Notes under the pieces: model-generated | What the model was told of the DNA's origin: nothing | The model's database searches: none | Seen by the model: the letters and a program-made list of their open reading frames with translations, nothing else | Position numbers and translations under genes: made by a program | Part shown: positions 9,001 through 15,893 of the stretch, piece by piece | Layout of the letters: every line of letters begins with the position of its first letter | Position numbering within the stretch: the first letter of the stretch is position 1 | Assembly (NCBI RefSeq): GCF_005484945.1 | Contig: NZ_CP034035.1 | Location: 2,852,001 to 2,916,000, forward strand | DNA: 64,000 nucleotides | Direction of reading: 5' to 3' | DNA from: Brenneria rubrifaciens | GTDB lineage: Bacteria > Pseudomonadota > Gammaproteobacteria > Enterobacterales > Enterobacteriaceae

Positions 9001-11835
9001 ATTCACCGTGGTCTGGTAAGTCTCGGAACCGACTGTCACGGTCACCGTATCGCCGGCCTGCACATCGCTGCCCACCTGACCGGACACCGAAAGCGTCTGT
9101 CCCGCTTCCTCGGCATTGACGATATCGTCACCGGCAAGGGTATCGATGGTAATAGACGCCTCCGGCGCGGTGATATCTACGCTATAACCGCGAGTAGTAT
9201 CCGCCGTGGTCTGATTGCCTGCCATATCAACGGTGATGACCGTGGCGCTCACTTCGGTGTTGGCCGCCAGCACGCTGCCCGGCACCGCCACGCTCCAGCT
9301 CCGGCCGTCCGCATTCACAGCCGTCTGATAGGTGTTCGAGCCCACGGTCACGGTGACCGTATCACCGGCCTGCACATCGTTGCCCACCTGACCGGACACC
9401 GAAAGCGTCTGCCCCGCTTCCTCGGCGTTGACGATATCGTCACCGGCAAGGGTATAGATGGTGATGGTCGCTTCGGGCGCGGTGGTATCTACGCTATAAC
9501 CGCGAGTAGTATCCGCCGTGGTCTGATTGCCTGCCGCGTCAACGGTGGTGACCGTGGCGCTCACTTCGGTATTGGCCGCCAGCACGCTGCCGGGGACACT
9601 GACGCTCCAGCTTTGGCCGTCCGCATTCACGGCCGTCTGATAGGTGTTCGAGCCCACGGTCACGGTGACCGCATCGCCCGCTTTAACGTCGCTGCCCACC
9701 TGACCGGACACCGTCAGCGTCTGTCCCGCTTCCTCGGCGTTGACGATATCGTCACCGGCAAGCGTATCGATGGTAATAGACGCCTCCGGCGCGGTGATAT
9801 CTACGCTATAACCGCGAGTAGTATCCGCCGTGGTCTGATTGCCTGCCGCGTCAACGGTGGTGACCGTGGCGCTCACTTCGGTATGGGCCGCCAGCACGCT
9901 GCCCGGCACCGCCACGCTCCAGGTTTTACCATCCGCATTCACGGCCGTCTGATAGGTGTTCGAGCCCACAGTCACGGTGACCGTATCACCGGCCTGCACG
10001 TCGCTGCCCGCCTGACCGGTGACCACAATCGTCTGATCGGCTTCCTCGGCATTGACGATATCGTCACCGGCAAGCGTATCAATAGTAATAACGGCGTCGG
10101 GTGCGGCCGTATCTACGCTATAACCCCGTGTAGTATCCGCCGTGGTCTGATTGCCTGCCGCATCAACGGTGGTGACCGTGGCGCTCACCTCGGTATGGGC
10201 CGCCAGTACACTGCCCGGCACATTCACGCTCCAGCGCTGACCATCGGCATTCACAATGGTCTGGTAGATCTCAGCGCCGACAGTCACGGTCACCGCATCA
10301 CCGGCCTGCACCTCGTTACCCACCTGACCGGTGACCACAATCGTCTGATCGGCTTCAACGGCGTTGACGATATCGTCACCGGCAAGGGTATCAATGGTGA
10401 TGGTCGCTTCGGGCGCGGTGGTATCTACGCTATAACCGCGAGTAGTATCCGCCGTGGTCTGATTGCCTGCCGCGTCAACGGTGATCACGCTGGCGCTCAC
10501 CTCGGTATAGGCCGCCAGCACGCTGCCGGGGACACTGACGCTCCAGCTCCGGCCGTCCGCATCCACCGTGGTCTGATAAGACTCGGCGCCGACGGTCACG
10601 GTCACCGTATCGCCCGCTTTAACGTCATTGCCCGCCTGACCGGTCACCGCGATCGTCTGACTCGTTTCATCGGCATTGACAATATCATCCCCCGCAAGCG
10701 TATTGATGCTGATCGATGCTCTAGGCGCAGTAGTATCTACGGCATAAGCGCGGATCGTATCGGCTGTCGCTTTGTTCCCCGCCGCATCCCGAGTGGTGAC
10801 GCTGGCGTTGACTTCAGTATGGGCCGCCAGCACGCTGCCGGGGACACTGACGCTCCAGGTTTTACCGTCCGCATTCACGGCCGTCAGATAGTTATTCGAT
10901 CCCACGGTCACGGTGACCGTATCACCGGTCTGCACATCGTTACCCACCTGACCGGATACCGAAAGCATCTGACCCGCTTCCTCGGCGTTGACGATATCGT
11001 CACCCGTAAGAGCATTAATGCCAATTGAAGCCGCCGGCGGCAGCGTATCAACAACGATTGTATCGCTTCCGCCAGTACCAGAGAGCCCGGTTTCATCGGT
11101 ATAGCTGCCATCCGGTACGCTAACCCGAACCTCTCCTTCAAAATTAGAGAAAGGTATCAATACCGCTGTCCACTGAGTGGTATCGTTAGGATCCTGAACC
11201 AAATTCGATAATGTGCCGTTTTCAACGGTGATGTCACTGAAATCAAAACCGACAGGTGATTTTGTGAATGTAAAGACGACTGTACCGCCATCATTGATTG
11301 CGACAGTCAACGCAGCAGGTGTGCTATCTTCGGCATAACTGCTCGCTGGGGCCAGTGTAGTTAGGGCGCTGTCACTCTCTCTTAGTGTCGTGGCAGCGCT
11401 AACCTCCAAGACTGAAGAATCATAACTAGTTGATACATCGATAGTTTTAGCAGTAAGATCGAGCACCACGGCAGTGTGGCCTCCGCCACCGTCACCCGCC
11501 TCGCCAGTGTCATCATTACCTGCCGCGGTAGCCTCAAGCGCCTGTGTTGGATCTGCCCCTTGCGCAATGGCTGCCTGCAAAGCAGCAACATCCTCTACAG
11601 CCTCTTCCGTTTTCTGCGATGTGGCATCAATACCACCACTCCAACGGCTATCACGACCTAAATCCAGAGTACGTCCATCTGGCAAGGTTATGGAAACTGC
11701 ACCATTGTCGCCGGTAACAATTTCTTCACCACTATAGATGCGATCACCTGCGGTCAATAACCGCTGACTTCCATCTAAAGCGACAACGAAGACCTGACCG
11801 ATCACAAATTTGATGATACCGATTACGCTATTCAT
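1..11835 (-). CDS. Giant LapA-type RTX adhesin with retention module, Ig-like repeats and VWA domain (partial, 3' end outside window)
   Basis: The minus strand is open without a stop from an ATG at 11835 to the left edge (3,945 codons). An AAGGAG site eight bases upstream supports the start. Residues 1-125 read as a LapA retention module: an MNSVIGIIKFVIGQVFVV start, then LPDGRTLDLGRDSRW, then LEATAAG at 100-106. About 27 Ig-like repeats of 104 residues fill roughly 268-3065. A VWA domain follows with MIDAS motif DSSGS at 3624-3628. RTX nonapeptide-type sequence (GGDDELNGDLGND) begins near 3914. In this family the N-terminal plug holds the adhesin in a TolC-like pore and the C-terminal end, absent here, carries the type I secretion signal. 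The divergent genes at 12213-17244 encode a matching exporter. Function as a cell-surface biofilm or plant adhesin is inferred. Family assignment is strong; the ligand is unknown. Confidence 0.93.
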   Translation of the reverse strand, partial: MNSVIGIIKFVIGQVFVVALDGSQRLLTAGDRIYSGEEIVTGDNGAVSITLPDGRTLDLGRDSRWSGGIDATSQKTEEAVEDVAALQAAIAQGADPTQALEATAAGNDDTGEAGDGGGGHTAVVLDLTAKTIDVSTSYDSSVLEVSAATTLRESDSALTTLAPASSYAEDSTPAALTVAINDGGTVVFTFTKSPVGFDFSDITVENGTLSNLVQDPNDTTQWTAVLIPFSNFEGEVRVSVPDGSYTDETGLSGTGGSDTIVVDTLPPAASIGINALTGDDIVNAEEAGQMLSVSGQVGNDVQTGDTVTVTVGSNNYLTAVNADGKTWSVSVPGSVLAAHTEVNASVTTRDAAGNKATADTIRAYAVDTTAPRASISINTLAGDDIVNADETSQTIAVTGQAGNDVKAGDTVTVTVGAESYQTTVDADGRSWSVSVPGSVLAAYTEVSASVITVDAAGNQTTADTTRGYSVDTTAPEATITIDTLAGDDIVNAVEADQTIVVTGQVGNEVQAGDAVTVTVGAEIYQTIVNADGQRWSVNVPGSVLAAHTEVSATVTTVDAAGNQTTADTTRGYSVDTAAPDAVITIDTLAGDDIVNAEEADQTIVVTGQAGSDVQAGDTVTVTVGSNTYQTAVNADGKTWSVAVPGSVLAAHTEVSATVTTVDAAGNQTTADTTRGYSVDITAPEASITIDTLAGDDIVNAEEAGQTLTVSGQVGSDVKAGDAVTVTVGSNTYQTAVNADGQSWSVSVPGSVLAANTEVSATVTTVDAAGNQTTADTTRGYSVDTTAPEATITIYTLAGDDIVNAEEAGQTLSVSGQVGNDVQAGDTVTVTVGSNTYQTAVNADGRSWSVAVPGSVLAANTEVSATVITVDMAGNQTTADTTRGYSVDITAPEASITIDTLAGDDIVNAEEAGQTLSVSGQVGSDVQAGDTVTVTVGSETYQTTVNTDGQRWSVNVPGSVLATHAEVSATVTTVDAAGNQTTADTTRGYSVDTTAPEATITIDTLVGDDIVNAEEAGQTLTVSGQVGSDVKAGDAVTVTVGPNTFQTAVNADGRSWSVAVPGSVLAANTEVSATVTTVDAAGNQTTADATRGYSVDTAAPDAAITIDTLAGDDIVNAEEAGQMLTVSGQVGNDVKAGDAVTVTVGSETYQTTVNADGKTWSVAVPGSVLAANTEVSATVITVDMAGNQTTADTTRGYSVDITAPEASITIDTLAGDDIVNAEEAGQTLTVSGQVGNDVKAGDAVTVTVGAEIYQTIVDADGRSWSVSVPGSVLAAHTEVSASVITVDAAGNQTTADTTRGYSVDISAPEATITIDTLAGDDIVNAEEAGQTLTVSGQVGNDVKAGDAVTVTVGAEIYQTIVDADGRSWSVSVPGSVLAAHTEVSASVLTVDAAGNRTTADTTRGYSVDTTAPDAAITIDTLAGDDIVNAEEAGQTLTVSGQVGNDVQAGDTVTVTVGPNTYQTAVNVDGKTWSVAVPGSVLATHAEVSATVTTVDAAGNQTTADTTRGYSVDTTAPDAVITIDTLAGDDIVNAEEAGQTLSVSGQVGNDVQAGDTVTVTVGPNTYQTAVNADGKTWSVAVPGSVLATHAEVSATVTTVDAAGNQTTADTTRGYSVDTTAPEATITIDTLVGDDIVNAEEAGQTLTVSGQVGSDVKAGDAVTVTVGSETYQTTVNTDGKTWSVSVPGSVLAANAEVSATVTTRDTAGNETTADTIRTYTVDTAAPEATITIDTLAGDDIVNAEEAGQTLTVSGQVGNEVQAGDTVTVKVGDETYQTTVNTDGKTWSVSVPGSVLAANTEVSASVLTVDAAGNRAMADTTRGYSVDTTAPEVTITLDTLAGDDIVNAEEAGQTLTVSGQVGNDVQAGDTVTVTVGSNTYQTAVNADGKTWSVAVPGSVLAAHTEVSATVTTVDAAGNQTMADTTRGYSVDITAPEASITLDTLAGDDIVNAEEAGQTLTVSGQVGNDVQAGDAVTVTVGSETYQTTVNTDGKTWSVAVPGSVLAAHTEVSATVTTVDMAGNRTTADTTRGYSVDTTAPEASITLDTLAGDDIVNAEEAGQTLTVSGQVGNDVQAGDAVTVTVGSETYQTTVNTDGKTWSVAVPGSVLAAHTEVSATVTTVDMAGNRTTADTTRGYSVDTTAPEATITIDTLAGDDIVNAEEAGQTLTVSGQVGNDVKAGDTVTVTVGSNTFQTTVNTDGKTWSVSVPGSVLAANAEVSATVTTRDTAGNETTADTIRTYTVDTAAPEATIAINTLAGDDIVNAEEAGQTLTVSGQVGNEVQAGDTVTVKVGDETYQTTVNADGRSWSVAVPGSVLAANTEVSATVTTVDTAGNRTTADTTRGYSVDTTAPEATITIDTLAGDDIVNAEEAGQTLSVSGQVGNDVQAGDTVTVKVGDETYQTTVNTDKTWSVSVPGSMLAAHTEVSATVTTVDAAGNQTTADTTRGYSVDTAAPDAVITIDTLAGDDIVNAEEAGQTLTVSGQVGNEVQAGDAVTVTVGSETYQTTVNTDGKTWSVSVPGSVLAANAEVSATVTTRDTAGNETTADTIRTYTVDTAAPEATITIDTLVGDDIVNAEEAGQTLTVSGQVGNDVKAGDAVTVKVGDEIYQTTVNTDGKTWSVSVPGSVLADNAEVSATVTTVDAAGNQTTADTTRGYSVDITAPEATITIDTLAGDDIVNAEEAGQTLTVSGQVGNDVKAGDAVTVTVGSETYQTTVNTDGKTWSVSVPGSVLAAHTEVSATVTTVDAAGNQTTADATRGYSVDTTAPEATITIDTLAGDDIVNAEEAGQTLTVSGQVGNDVKAGDAVTVTVGSETYQTTVNTDGKTWSVSVPGSVLADNAEVSATVTTVDAAGNQTTADATRGYSVDTAAPDAVITIDTLAGDDIVNAEEAGQTLTVSGQVGNDVKAGDAVTVKVGDETYQTTVNTDGKTWGVSVPGSVLADNTEVSATVTTVDAADNQTTADATRGYSVDTTAPEATITIDSLAGDDIVNAEEAGQMLTVSGQVGNDVKAGDAVTVKVGAEIYQTTVNADGRSWSVAVLGSVLAAHTEVSATVTTVDAAGNQTTADASRGYTVDTTAPEIDITDLAGNDGYISQLELTNTVIGGTSSEKMVDLIFTDVNGESVTLDDVPVVDGKWSASLDLSSLSEGKIAVDAIVTDAAGNQAQASSQAMMDIQSPVAHDSEITGVEDTSLAIGWNDLGVSGDTSSIVIASLPQTSAGTLYFNEGGEWKPVTVGQIFTADDAELRFEPAQNVAGTPLSGFDYKPVDSAGNIGDSASVNIKITPVADAPVVTLSITSGETTPSTSEIIEVNGGSKNGGFDIQDGQIIAIGDGVRVWLTEGDLVPTVVGTGTVSYYSQGNVNGSGSSSDIYVVHDGSGYMQDGTKRGLNAVNGNGGSESSGTSPDYIFLQHGDKTKYSVSTSTNNNAANNVNTFDGVNVYGSSQLISSGNQLEGIIYGDGSTVLADSGDTTTVEVIPAQSGFQEHTISVSAALTDLDGSETLSGITLTGIPVGTVLTDHISNVTYTVGSDGAYLIPNTQGVSALAGQITLVVPVEAGKFNVVAQATSTELTNADTATGYSSEGVEQFGLSIGTTASDTISGTPSHDVVIADVSGLQIVEGQNYNIAFMVDSSGSITFSDIEKIQASLTDVFNSLTKSANVMNAGTVNVFLADFDTQVGRTVSVNLHDPDALSQLTNVLNSMVGGSYFGGGTNYEDVFKTTANWFLSDMVKNNVGNNLTYFITDGEPTYYQTHESDEVRVSDWWQSLNIDNIAYTPGQSYYMNVRGAMREVIDEQGNVYQYNGGHWNSVTRTVIGQVHAQGDGTYEISSRGGTGNNGYWAMDIRGYPYWVDNSGNGDVSNAHAVSAFSLLKELSAVEAIGIGFDLNAASLKHYDTDGVVQDHIDPSDLNEAVLGSNQPMKGGDDELNGDLGNDILFGDVVTFNNIEGNGFPA
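2640..11030 (-). repeat. About 27 tandem 312-bp coding repeats (Ig-like adhesin domains)
   Basis: Near-identical units of 312 bp (104 residues) recur from about 11030 down to 2640. Each carries a GDDIVNA motif, a TVTVG strand, a WSVxVPGSVLAAHTEV strand and DAAGNxTTADTxRGY, and the next unit begins VDTTAPxA. I counted 27 copies of the GDD(I/V)V-type core. One unit, near 4621-4640, is 3 bp short. Copies differ mostly by blocks of shared variants, which suggests shuffling by recombination. Such repeats usually form a calcium-stiffened stalk. Confidence 0.93.
11518..11529 (-). other. Predicted LapG protease cleavage site (TAAG) in adhesin retention module
   Basis: Residues T103-A104-A105-G106 of the adhesin are TAAG, preceded by LQAAIAQGADPTQALEA. 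In Pseudomonas LapA the periplasmic cysteine protease LapG cuts between two alanines in the same motif, at nearly the same distance from the N-terminus (residues 108/109). Cleavage there would release the adhesin from its outer-membrane pore. No lapG or lapD gene lies in the window. Confidence 0.75.
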
Positions 11836-12212
11836 AATAGCTTCTCCTTGATATCTATTAATATTTATGGTGCAGGGACATTTTAATAATTATCTTCCGG
11901 CATCATCCAGATGAAGTGAATTGCTGAGTGTCATCCTGAGCAAATGGTTGGGATACCGCTATAATTTGACTTTCGTATGCGTCAATCGCTTGACTCAGTG
12001 GCTGATATAATAAAAAATTCAGATTATTCTTTCCAGAAGTTTACTCACTAAGTGTAAATAATATTTCCCTATCTATCGGGATGCATTTAATTATAAATAA
12101 ACACATTGATTTTACTGGGATTTTTTTTATTAAATTAATTACAAATTAATATATTTACCCTGTTAATTAATAGGAATAATCACAAATTAGCCTTTGTGAA
12201 GGAAAACAGCTA
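11836..12212. other. Divergent promoter region between adhesin and its secretion operon
   Basis: This AT-rich 377-bp stretch separates the adhesin start from the TolC-like gene start and holds no convincing gene. On the minus strand it contains a plausible sigma-70 promoter (see 11958-11985). On the plus strand there is a TATAAT at 12006-12011 without a good -35 partner at normal spacing. A c-di-GMP- or stress-responsive regulator site may lie here, but I do not recognise one. Confidence 0.6.
11958..11985 (-). promoter_or_regulatory. Candidate sigma-70 promoter of the adhesin gene
   Basis: On the minus strand TTGACG (11985-11980) and TATAGC (11963-11958) are 16 bp apart. The predicted start near 11951 gives a leader of about 116 nt ahead of the adhesin ATG. 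The match is fair in the -35 and moderate in the -10. Confidence 0.4.
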
Positions 12213-13565
12213 ATGATACGTAAATATAATGTTGCTTTAATGACGCTAATTGTCGCTTTTGCCAATACAGCCTATGCCGATACTATTCAGGAAGCGATAA
12301 AGCACTCGCTTAATACCCACCCTGAGGTCAGTGCATCCATAAACAGCCGCTTTTCAGCCGAACATGATCTGAGCGCCGCCAAAGGAGCCTACCTTCCTTC
12401 CGTAACATTAAATGCGGGCGTGGGGCGCGAGGAGACAGACAGTAGCTCAACGAGGTTCAGCGGCAATCATGGTGTTGAACTGACACGAAGTGAATCCAGC
12501 ATCAATCTGAGCCAGATGGTATTTGATGGGTTTGCGACATCCAGTGAAGTTGCCCGGCAGCGAGCTACCGTGAACTCTCGCGCATACAACGTGCTTAATA
12601 CCAGTGAAACTACCGCATTAAATGCGGTTGAGGTCTATCTTTCTGTCTTGCAGCGTCAGGAATTTGTACGGCTTGCCGAAGCCAACCTCGCCAGCCATGA
12701 ACGCATCTACGATCAGATCAGGCTACGCAGCGAGCAAGGCGTGGGCCGTCTGGCTGATATGGAACAGGCGGAAGCACGTCTCGCCCAGGCACGGAATAAC
12801 GTTTTGACAGAAAAAACCAATCTGGACGACGCGATAACCAATTATCTGAGCGTGGTCGGCAAAGAACCTGACAATCTAATTCTTCCAGATAGCGCCATGC
12901 TTTCCGTACCCGCATCGCTGGCAGAAGCGCGGCGTATCATGCTGGCTAACAGCCCGGCATTGAAATCCGCGGAATCTGATGTTGAAGCAACGGAAAAGCA
13001 ATACGAAGCATCCAAGTCGACATTTTATCCACGAGTCAATGTTGAACTGGCGCGCAGCATGGACAATAACATCGACGGTTCGCGTGGTCACAATAACGAA
13101 TGGCAGGCCATGCTGAGAATGCAATACAATCTGTATCAAGGCGGCTCCGGCAAAGCCAACATGGAATCAAAAGCCTACCAGATCAAAGAAGCACAAGATG
13201 TCAGAAATAATGCTCTGCGTTTACTTGATGAAGAACTGCGTCTTTCCTGGTCTGCGTTAAATAATGCACGCCAGCAGCTTCCTATTGCGGCAGAATATGC
13301 CGAACGCAGTATGAAAGTGCGTTCGGCTTATCAGAAACAATTCAGTTTAGGCGAAAGGACGCTTTTGGATTTGCTGGACAGTGAAAATGAATTGTTCACC
13401 GCACAACGCCGTCTGGTTGAAGTACGTTTTATCGGGCGATTTACCGAGTATCGGATAAAATCGCGCATGGGAGATCTGTTGAAGAGTTTATCGATTCCTG
13501 AGCCTGCGGCGGGTAAAAGTCTTACGAACGTGACCACTCGCGCAGGGTTGCCAAACCTGAATTAA
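12213..13565 (+). CDS. TolC-family outer-membrane channel of type I secretion system (LapE-like)
   Basis: A 450-residue protein with a signal peptide (about residues 1-22, ending AYA) and the long alpha-helical composition of TolC-type outer-membrane efflux proteins. It contains two related halves with heptad-rich helices (for example LNAVEVYLSVLQRQ near 135 and LLDSENELFTAQRRLVEV near 390). A GAAGGA site nine bases upstream supports the ATG. It is first in a row with the ABC transporter and membrane-fusion genes that follow and is divergent from the giant adhesin. It should therefore be the outer-membrane pore that exports the adhesin and, in LapA systems, retains it through the N-terminal plug. 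The 139-bp gap to the next gene is longer than usual within an operon. Confidence 0.88.
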   Translation: MIRKYNVALMTLIVAFANTAYADTIQEAIKHSLNTHPEVSASINSRFSAEHDLSAAKGAYLPSVTLNAGVGREETDSSSTRFSGNHGVELTRSESSINLSQMVFDGFATSSEVARQRATVNSRAYNVLNTSETTALNAVEVYLSVLQRQEFVRLAEANLASHERIYDQIRLRSEQGVGRLADMEQAEARLAQARNNVLTEKTNLDDAITNYLSVVGKEPDNLILPDSAMLSVPASLAEARRIMLANSPALKSAESDVEATEKQYEASKSTFYPRVNVELARSMDNNIDGSRGHNNEWQAMLRMQYNLYQGGSGKANMESKAYQIKEAQDVRNNALRLLDEELRLSWSALNNARQQLPIAAEYAERSMKVRSAYQKQFSLGERTLLDLLDSENELFTAQRRLVEVRFIGRFTEYRIKSRMGDLLKSLSIPEPAAGKSLTNVTTRAGLPNLN

Positions 13566-13703
13566 TATATTCACGCACTAATGAAGATCGTTGCTCCGTA
13601 AGCATTATTGGTGCTGCGAATAAATATATTTGATCTTGCTGGAAAGCATCTGTCTGCATATTGTCATTGCAGAGATTGCCTGGCGTAAGGAAAGTTCTGT
13701 TAA

Positions 13704-15893
13704 ATGAAGTTGCATTCCAAACAAGATGAAAGTAACAACCCTGACGAAACGGTTGTCCATAAACACAGCGATCCTCGCAATCGCCATGATGATCCCTTAT
13801 TGGATGGTCTGTTGATACTTTGTGCTTTACAGGGAAAATCCGCCAGTCGAAGCACATTGACAGCCGGCCTTCCTCTTGCCAATCAGCGTCTGACCATCCA
13901 ACTGCTTCCCCGTGCAGCGGCCCGCGCCGGTTTACAAGGCCGGGTGCTCAAGCGAGCGCTGAACAAAATTCCAGCCATGTCCCTACCGGCCATGCTGCTA
14001 TTGCGTGAAGAAAGAGCCGCTATTCTGCTGGGCTGGAATGCCGACGGCAGCGCCCGCATCATGCCCAGTGAGACAGAGGGGGGAGAAATTGCGGTCGATC
14101 ACGACTCATTACAGCAGAATTACCTCGGGTTGGTGATGTTCGCCCAACCTCGCCATCAGTTTGATATTCAACATCACTCTTTAATCAAACAGACAAAATC
14201 CTGGTTCAAAGATACGCTTAAACTCTCGCGTTTTTTGTATCTGGATGCCGTGCTCGCCAGCCTGCTTATCAATATCATCGCACTGGCAACACCGCTATTT
14301 GTCATGAATGTTTATGACCGGGTGGTTCCCAATCAGGCAACGGCGACCCTATGGGTGCTGGCTATCGGTATTACTGGCGCTTTTTTCTTTGATTTAGTGC
14401 TAAAAACCCTGCGTGGGATCTGCCTGGATATGGCGGGGAAAAAAACCGATCTGATCATTTCCGCCACGCTGTTTGAACGAATCACCGGCATGTCGATGAA
14501 AGCCAGACCCGCCCGGGTAGGCAGTTTTGCACAGAATATTCATGAATTTCAGTCGCTCAGAGATTTCCTTTCTTCATTGACGTTGACCACCCTGATTGAT
14601 TTCCCTTTTACCTTACTGCTATTGCTAGTAATCGGATTCATCGGCGGTCCGCTGGTCTGGGTTTCGATTCTCACTTACCCTCTTGCTCTGCTCACCAGTT
14701 GGGCACTGCAAAAACCGCTCTCATCCACCATTGAAAAAACCATGCATCTTGCCAGTGAACGGCAGGCAACGTTGATTGAAACACTCGGTGGCCTGGACGC
14801 GATAAAAGTCAATAATGCGGAAAGTGAACGGCAGTACCAGTGGGAACAGACTATCGGCAGTCTCAGCAAGCTCGAATTACGGGCAAAAACGCTATCCTCA
14901 TTAGCGGTTAACCTGACGCTTGGGTTTCAGCAGTTTGCCGGTGTCGCCATGATTGTGGCTGGCGTTTACATGCTGATTAACGGCAACCTCAGTATGGGCG
15001 GATTGATTGCCTGCTACATGCTGAACGGCAGAGCGCTAATGCCGCTGGGCCAACTGTCAGGATTAGTAACCCGTTACCAGCAGGCTTCCCTGACGATGGA
15101 TACCACTGAACAAATGATGCAACTGCCGCAAGAGCGAAGCGACAACGAACATCCGCTCAAGCGTGAAAGCATTCGCGGCAGCATTGAGTTTCGCGATGTC
15201 ACGTTTAACTACCCGGAACAGAAAAACAGCTCCTTGCAAGGCATCAACCTGAGCATCGCCCCCGGTGAGAAAGTGGGCATTATCGGACGAAGCGGTTCCG
15301 GTAAAAGTTCGCTGCAAAAACTGATCGTCAATCTTTACCAGCCCTCAACGGGTAACTTGCTGATTGATGGCGTCGATGCACGCCAGCTCGACGTCAGCGA
15401 CCTCAGGCACAATATCGGCTATGTCCCACAGGATATTCAACTGTTCAGCGGCACGCTGCGTGACAATCTGATCAGCGGCGCGCGCTATGTCGAAGATGAA
15501 GCGATGCTGTTGGCTGCGGAAATCGCCGGCGTAAATGAATTCGCCCGCCTGCATCCGGATGGCTATAACCTTCAGGTTGGCGAACGCGGTCAGCAACTTT
15601 CCGGCGGTCAGCGTCAGGCAGTAGCATTAGCCAGAGCACTGTTACTCGATCCCCCTATTTTGGTTTTTGATGAACCCACCAGTTCAATGGACAATACCAG
15701 TGAAGACCGGTTGAAACAGGTTCTGGCGCCAGTGCTCGTCAATAAAACGCTATTGCTGGTGACACACAGGGTCTCTATGTTGGCGCTGGTAGATCGCCTG
15801 GTTATTGTTGATAAAGGCCGCATTATTGCCGACGGCCCGAAGGCCATCGTGATGGACGCCTTGAAGAAGGGACAAATCAATGCGTCTCGCTAA
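13704..15893 (+). CDS. Type I secretion ABC transporter with C39-like domain (LapB-like)
   Basis: A 729-residue inner-membrane ABC exporter. Residues about 30-145 form a C39-peptidase-like domain that lacks the catalytic cysteine context, as in RTX/LapB exporters that do not cut their substrate. A six-helix membrane domain follows at about 175-450. The nucleotide-binding domain carries Walker A GRSGSGKSS near 528, signature LSGGQRQ near 632 and Walker B ILVFDEPTS near 651. It overlaps the next gene by 14 bp, so the two are translated together. By position and family it powers export of the adjacent giant adhesin. A bacteriocin exporter is less likely because the peptidase cysteine is missing. 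Confidence 0.92.
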   Translation: MKLHSKQDESNNPDETVVHKHSDPRNRHDDPLLDGLLILCALQGKSASRSTLTAGLPLANQRLTIQLLPRAAARAGLQGRVLKRALNKIPAMSLPAMLLLREERAAILLGWNADGSARIMPSETEGGEIAVDHDSLQQNYLGLVMFAQPRHQFDIQHHSLIKQTKSWFKDTLKLSRFLYLDAVLASLLINIIALATPLFVMNVYDRVVPNQATATLWVLAIGITGAFFFDLVLKTLRGICLDMAGKKTDLIISATLFERITGMSMKARPARVGSFAQNIHEFQSLRDFLSSLTLTTLIDFPFTLLLLLVIGFIGGPLVWVSILTYPLALLTSWALQKPLSSTIEKTMHLASERQATLIETLGGLDAIKVNNAESERQYQWEQTIGSLSKLELRAKTLSSLAVNLTLGFQQFAGVAMIVAGVYMLINGNLSMGGLIACYMLNGRALMPLGQLSGLVTRYQQASLTMDTTEQMMQLPQERSDNEHPLKRESIRGSIEFRDVTFNYPEQKNSSLQGINLSIAPGEKVGIIGRSGSGKSSLQKLIVNLYQPSTGNLLIDGVDARQLDVSDLRHNIGYVPQDIQLFSGTLRDNLISGARYVEDEAMLLAAEIAGVNEFARLHPDGYNLQVGERGQQLSGGQRQAVALARALLLDPPILVFDEPTSSMDNTSEDRLKQVLAPVLVNKTLLLVTHRVSMLALVDRLVIVDKGRIIADGPKAIVMDALKKGQINASR

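Noticed and set aside
2710..11028. Very long plus-strand reading frame of 2,772 codons
   Set aside because: It is the antisense shadow of the adhesin repeats. It begins and ends inside the repeats, has no family resemblance, an odd Arg/His/Gly-rich composition and no ribosome site, while the minus strand encodes a clear LapA-type protein.
2640..11030. CRISPR array or non-coding satellite
   Set aside because: The period is 312 bp, the units are contiguous without spacers and encode Ig-like domains in one open frame.
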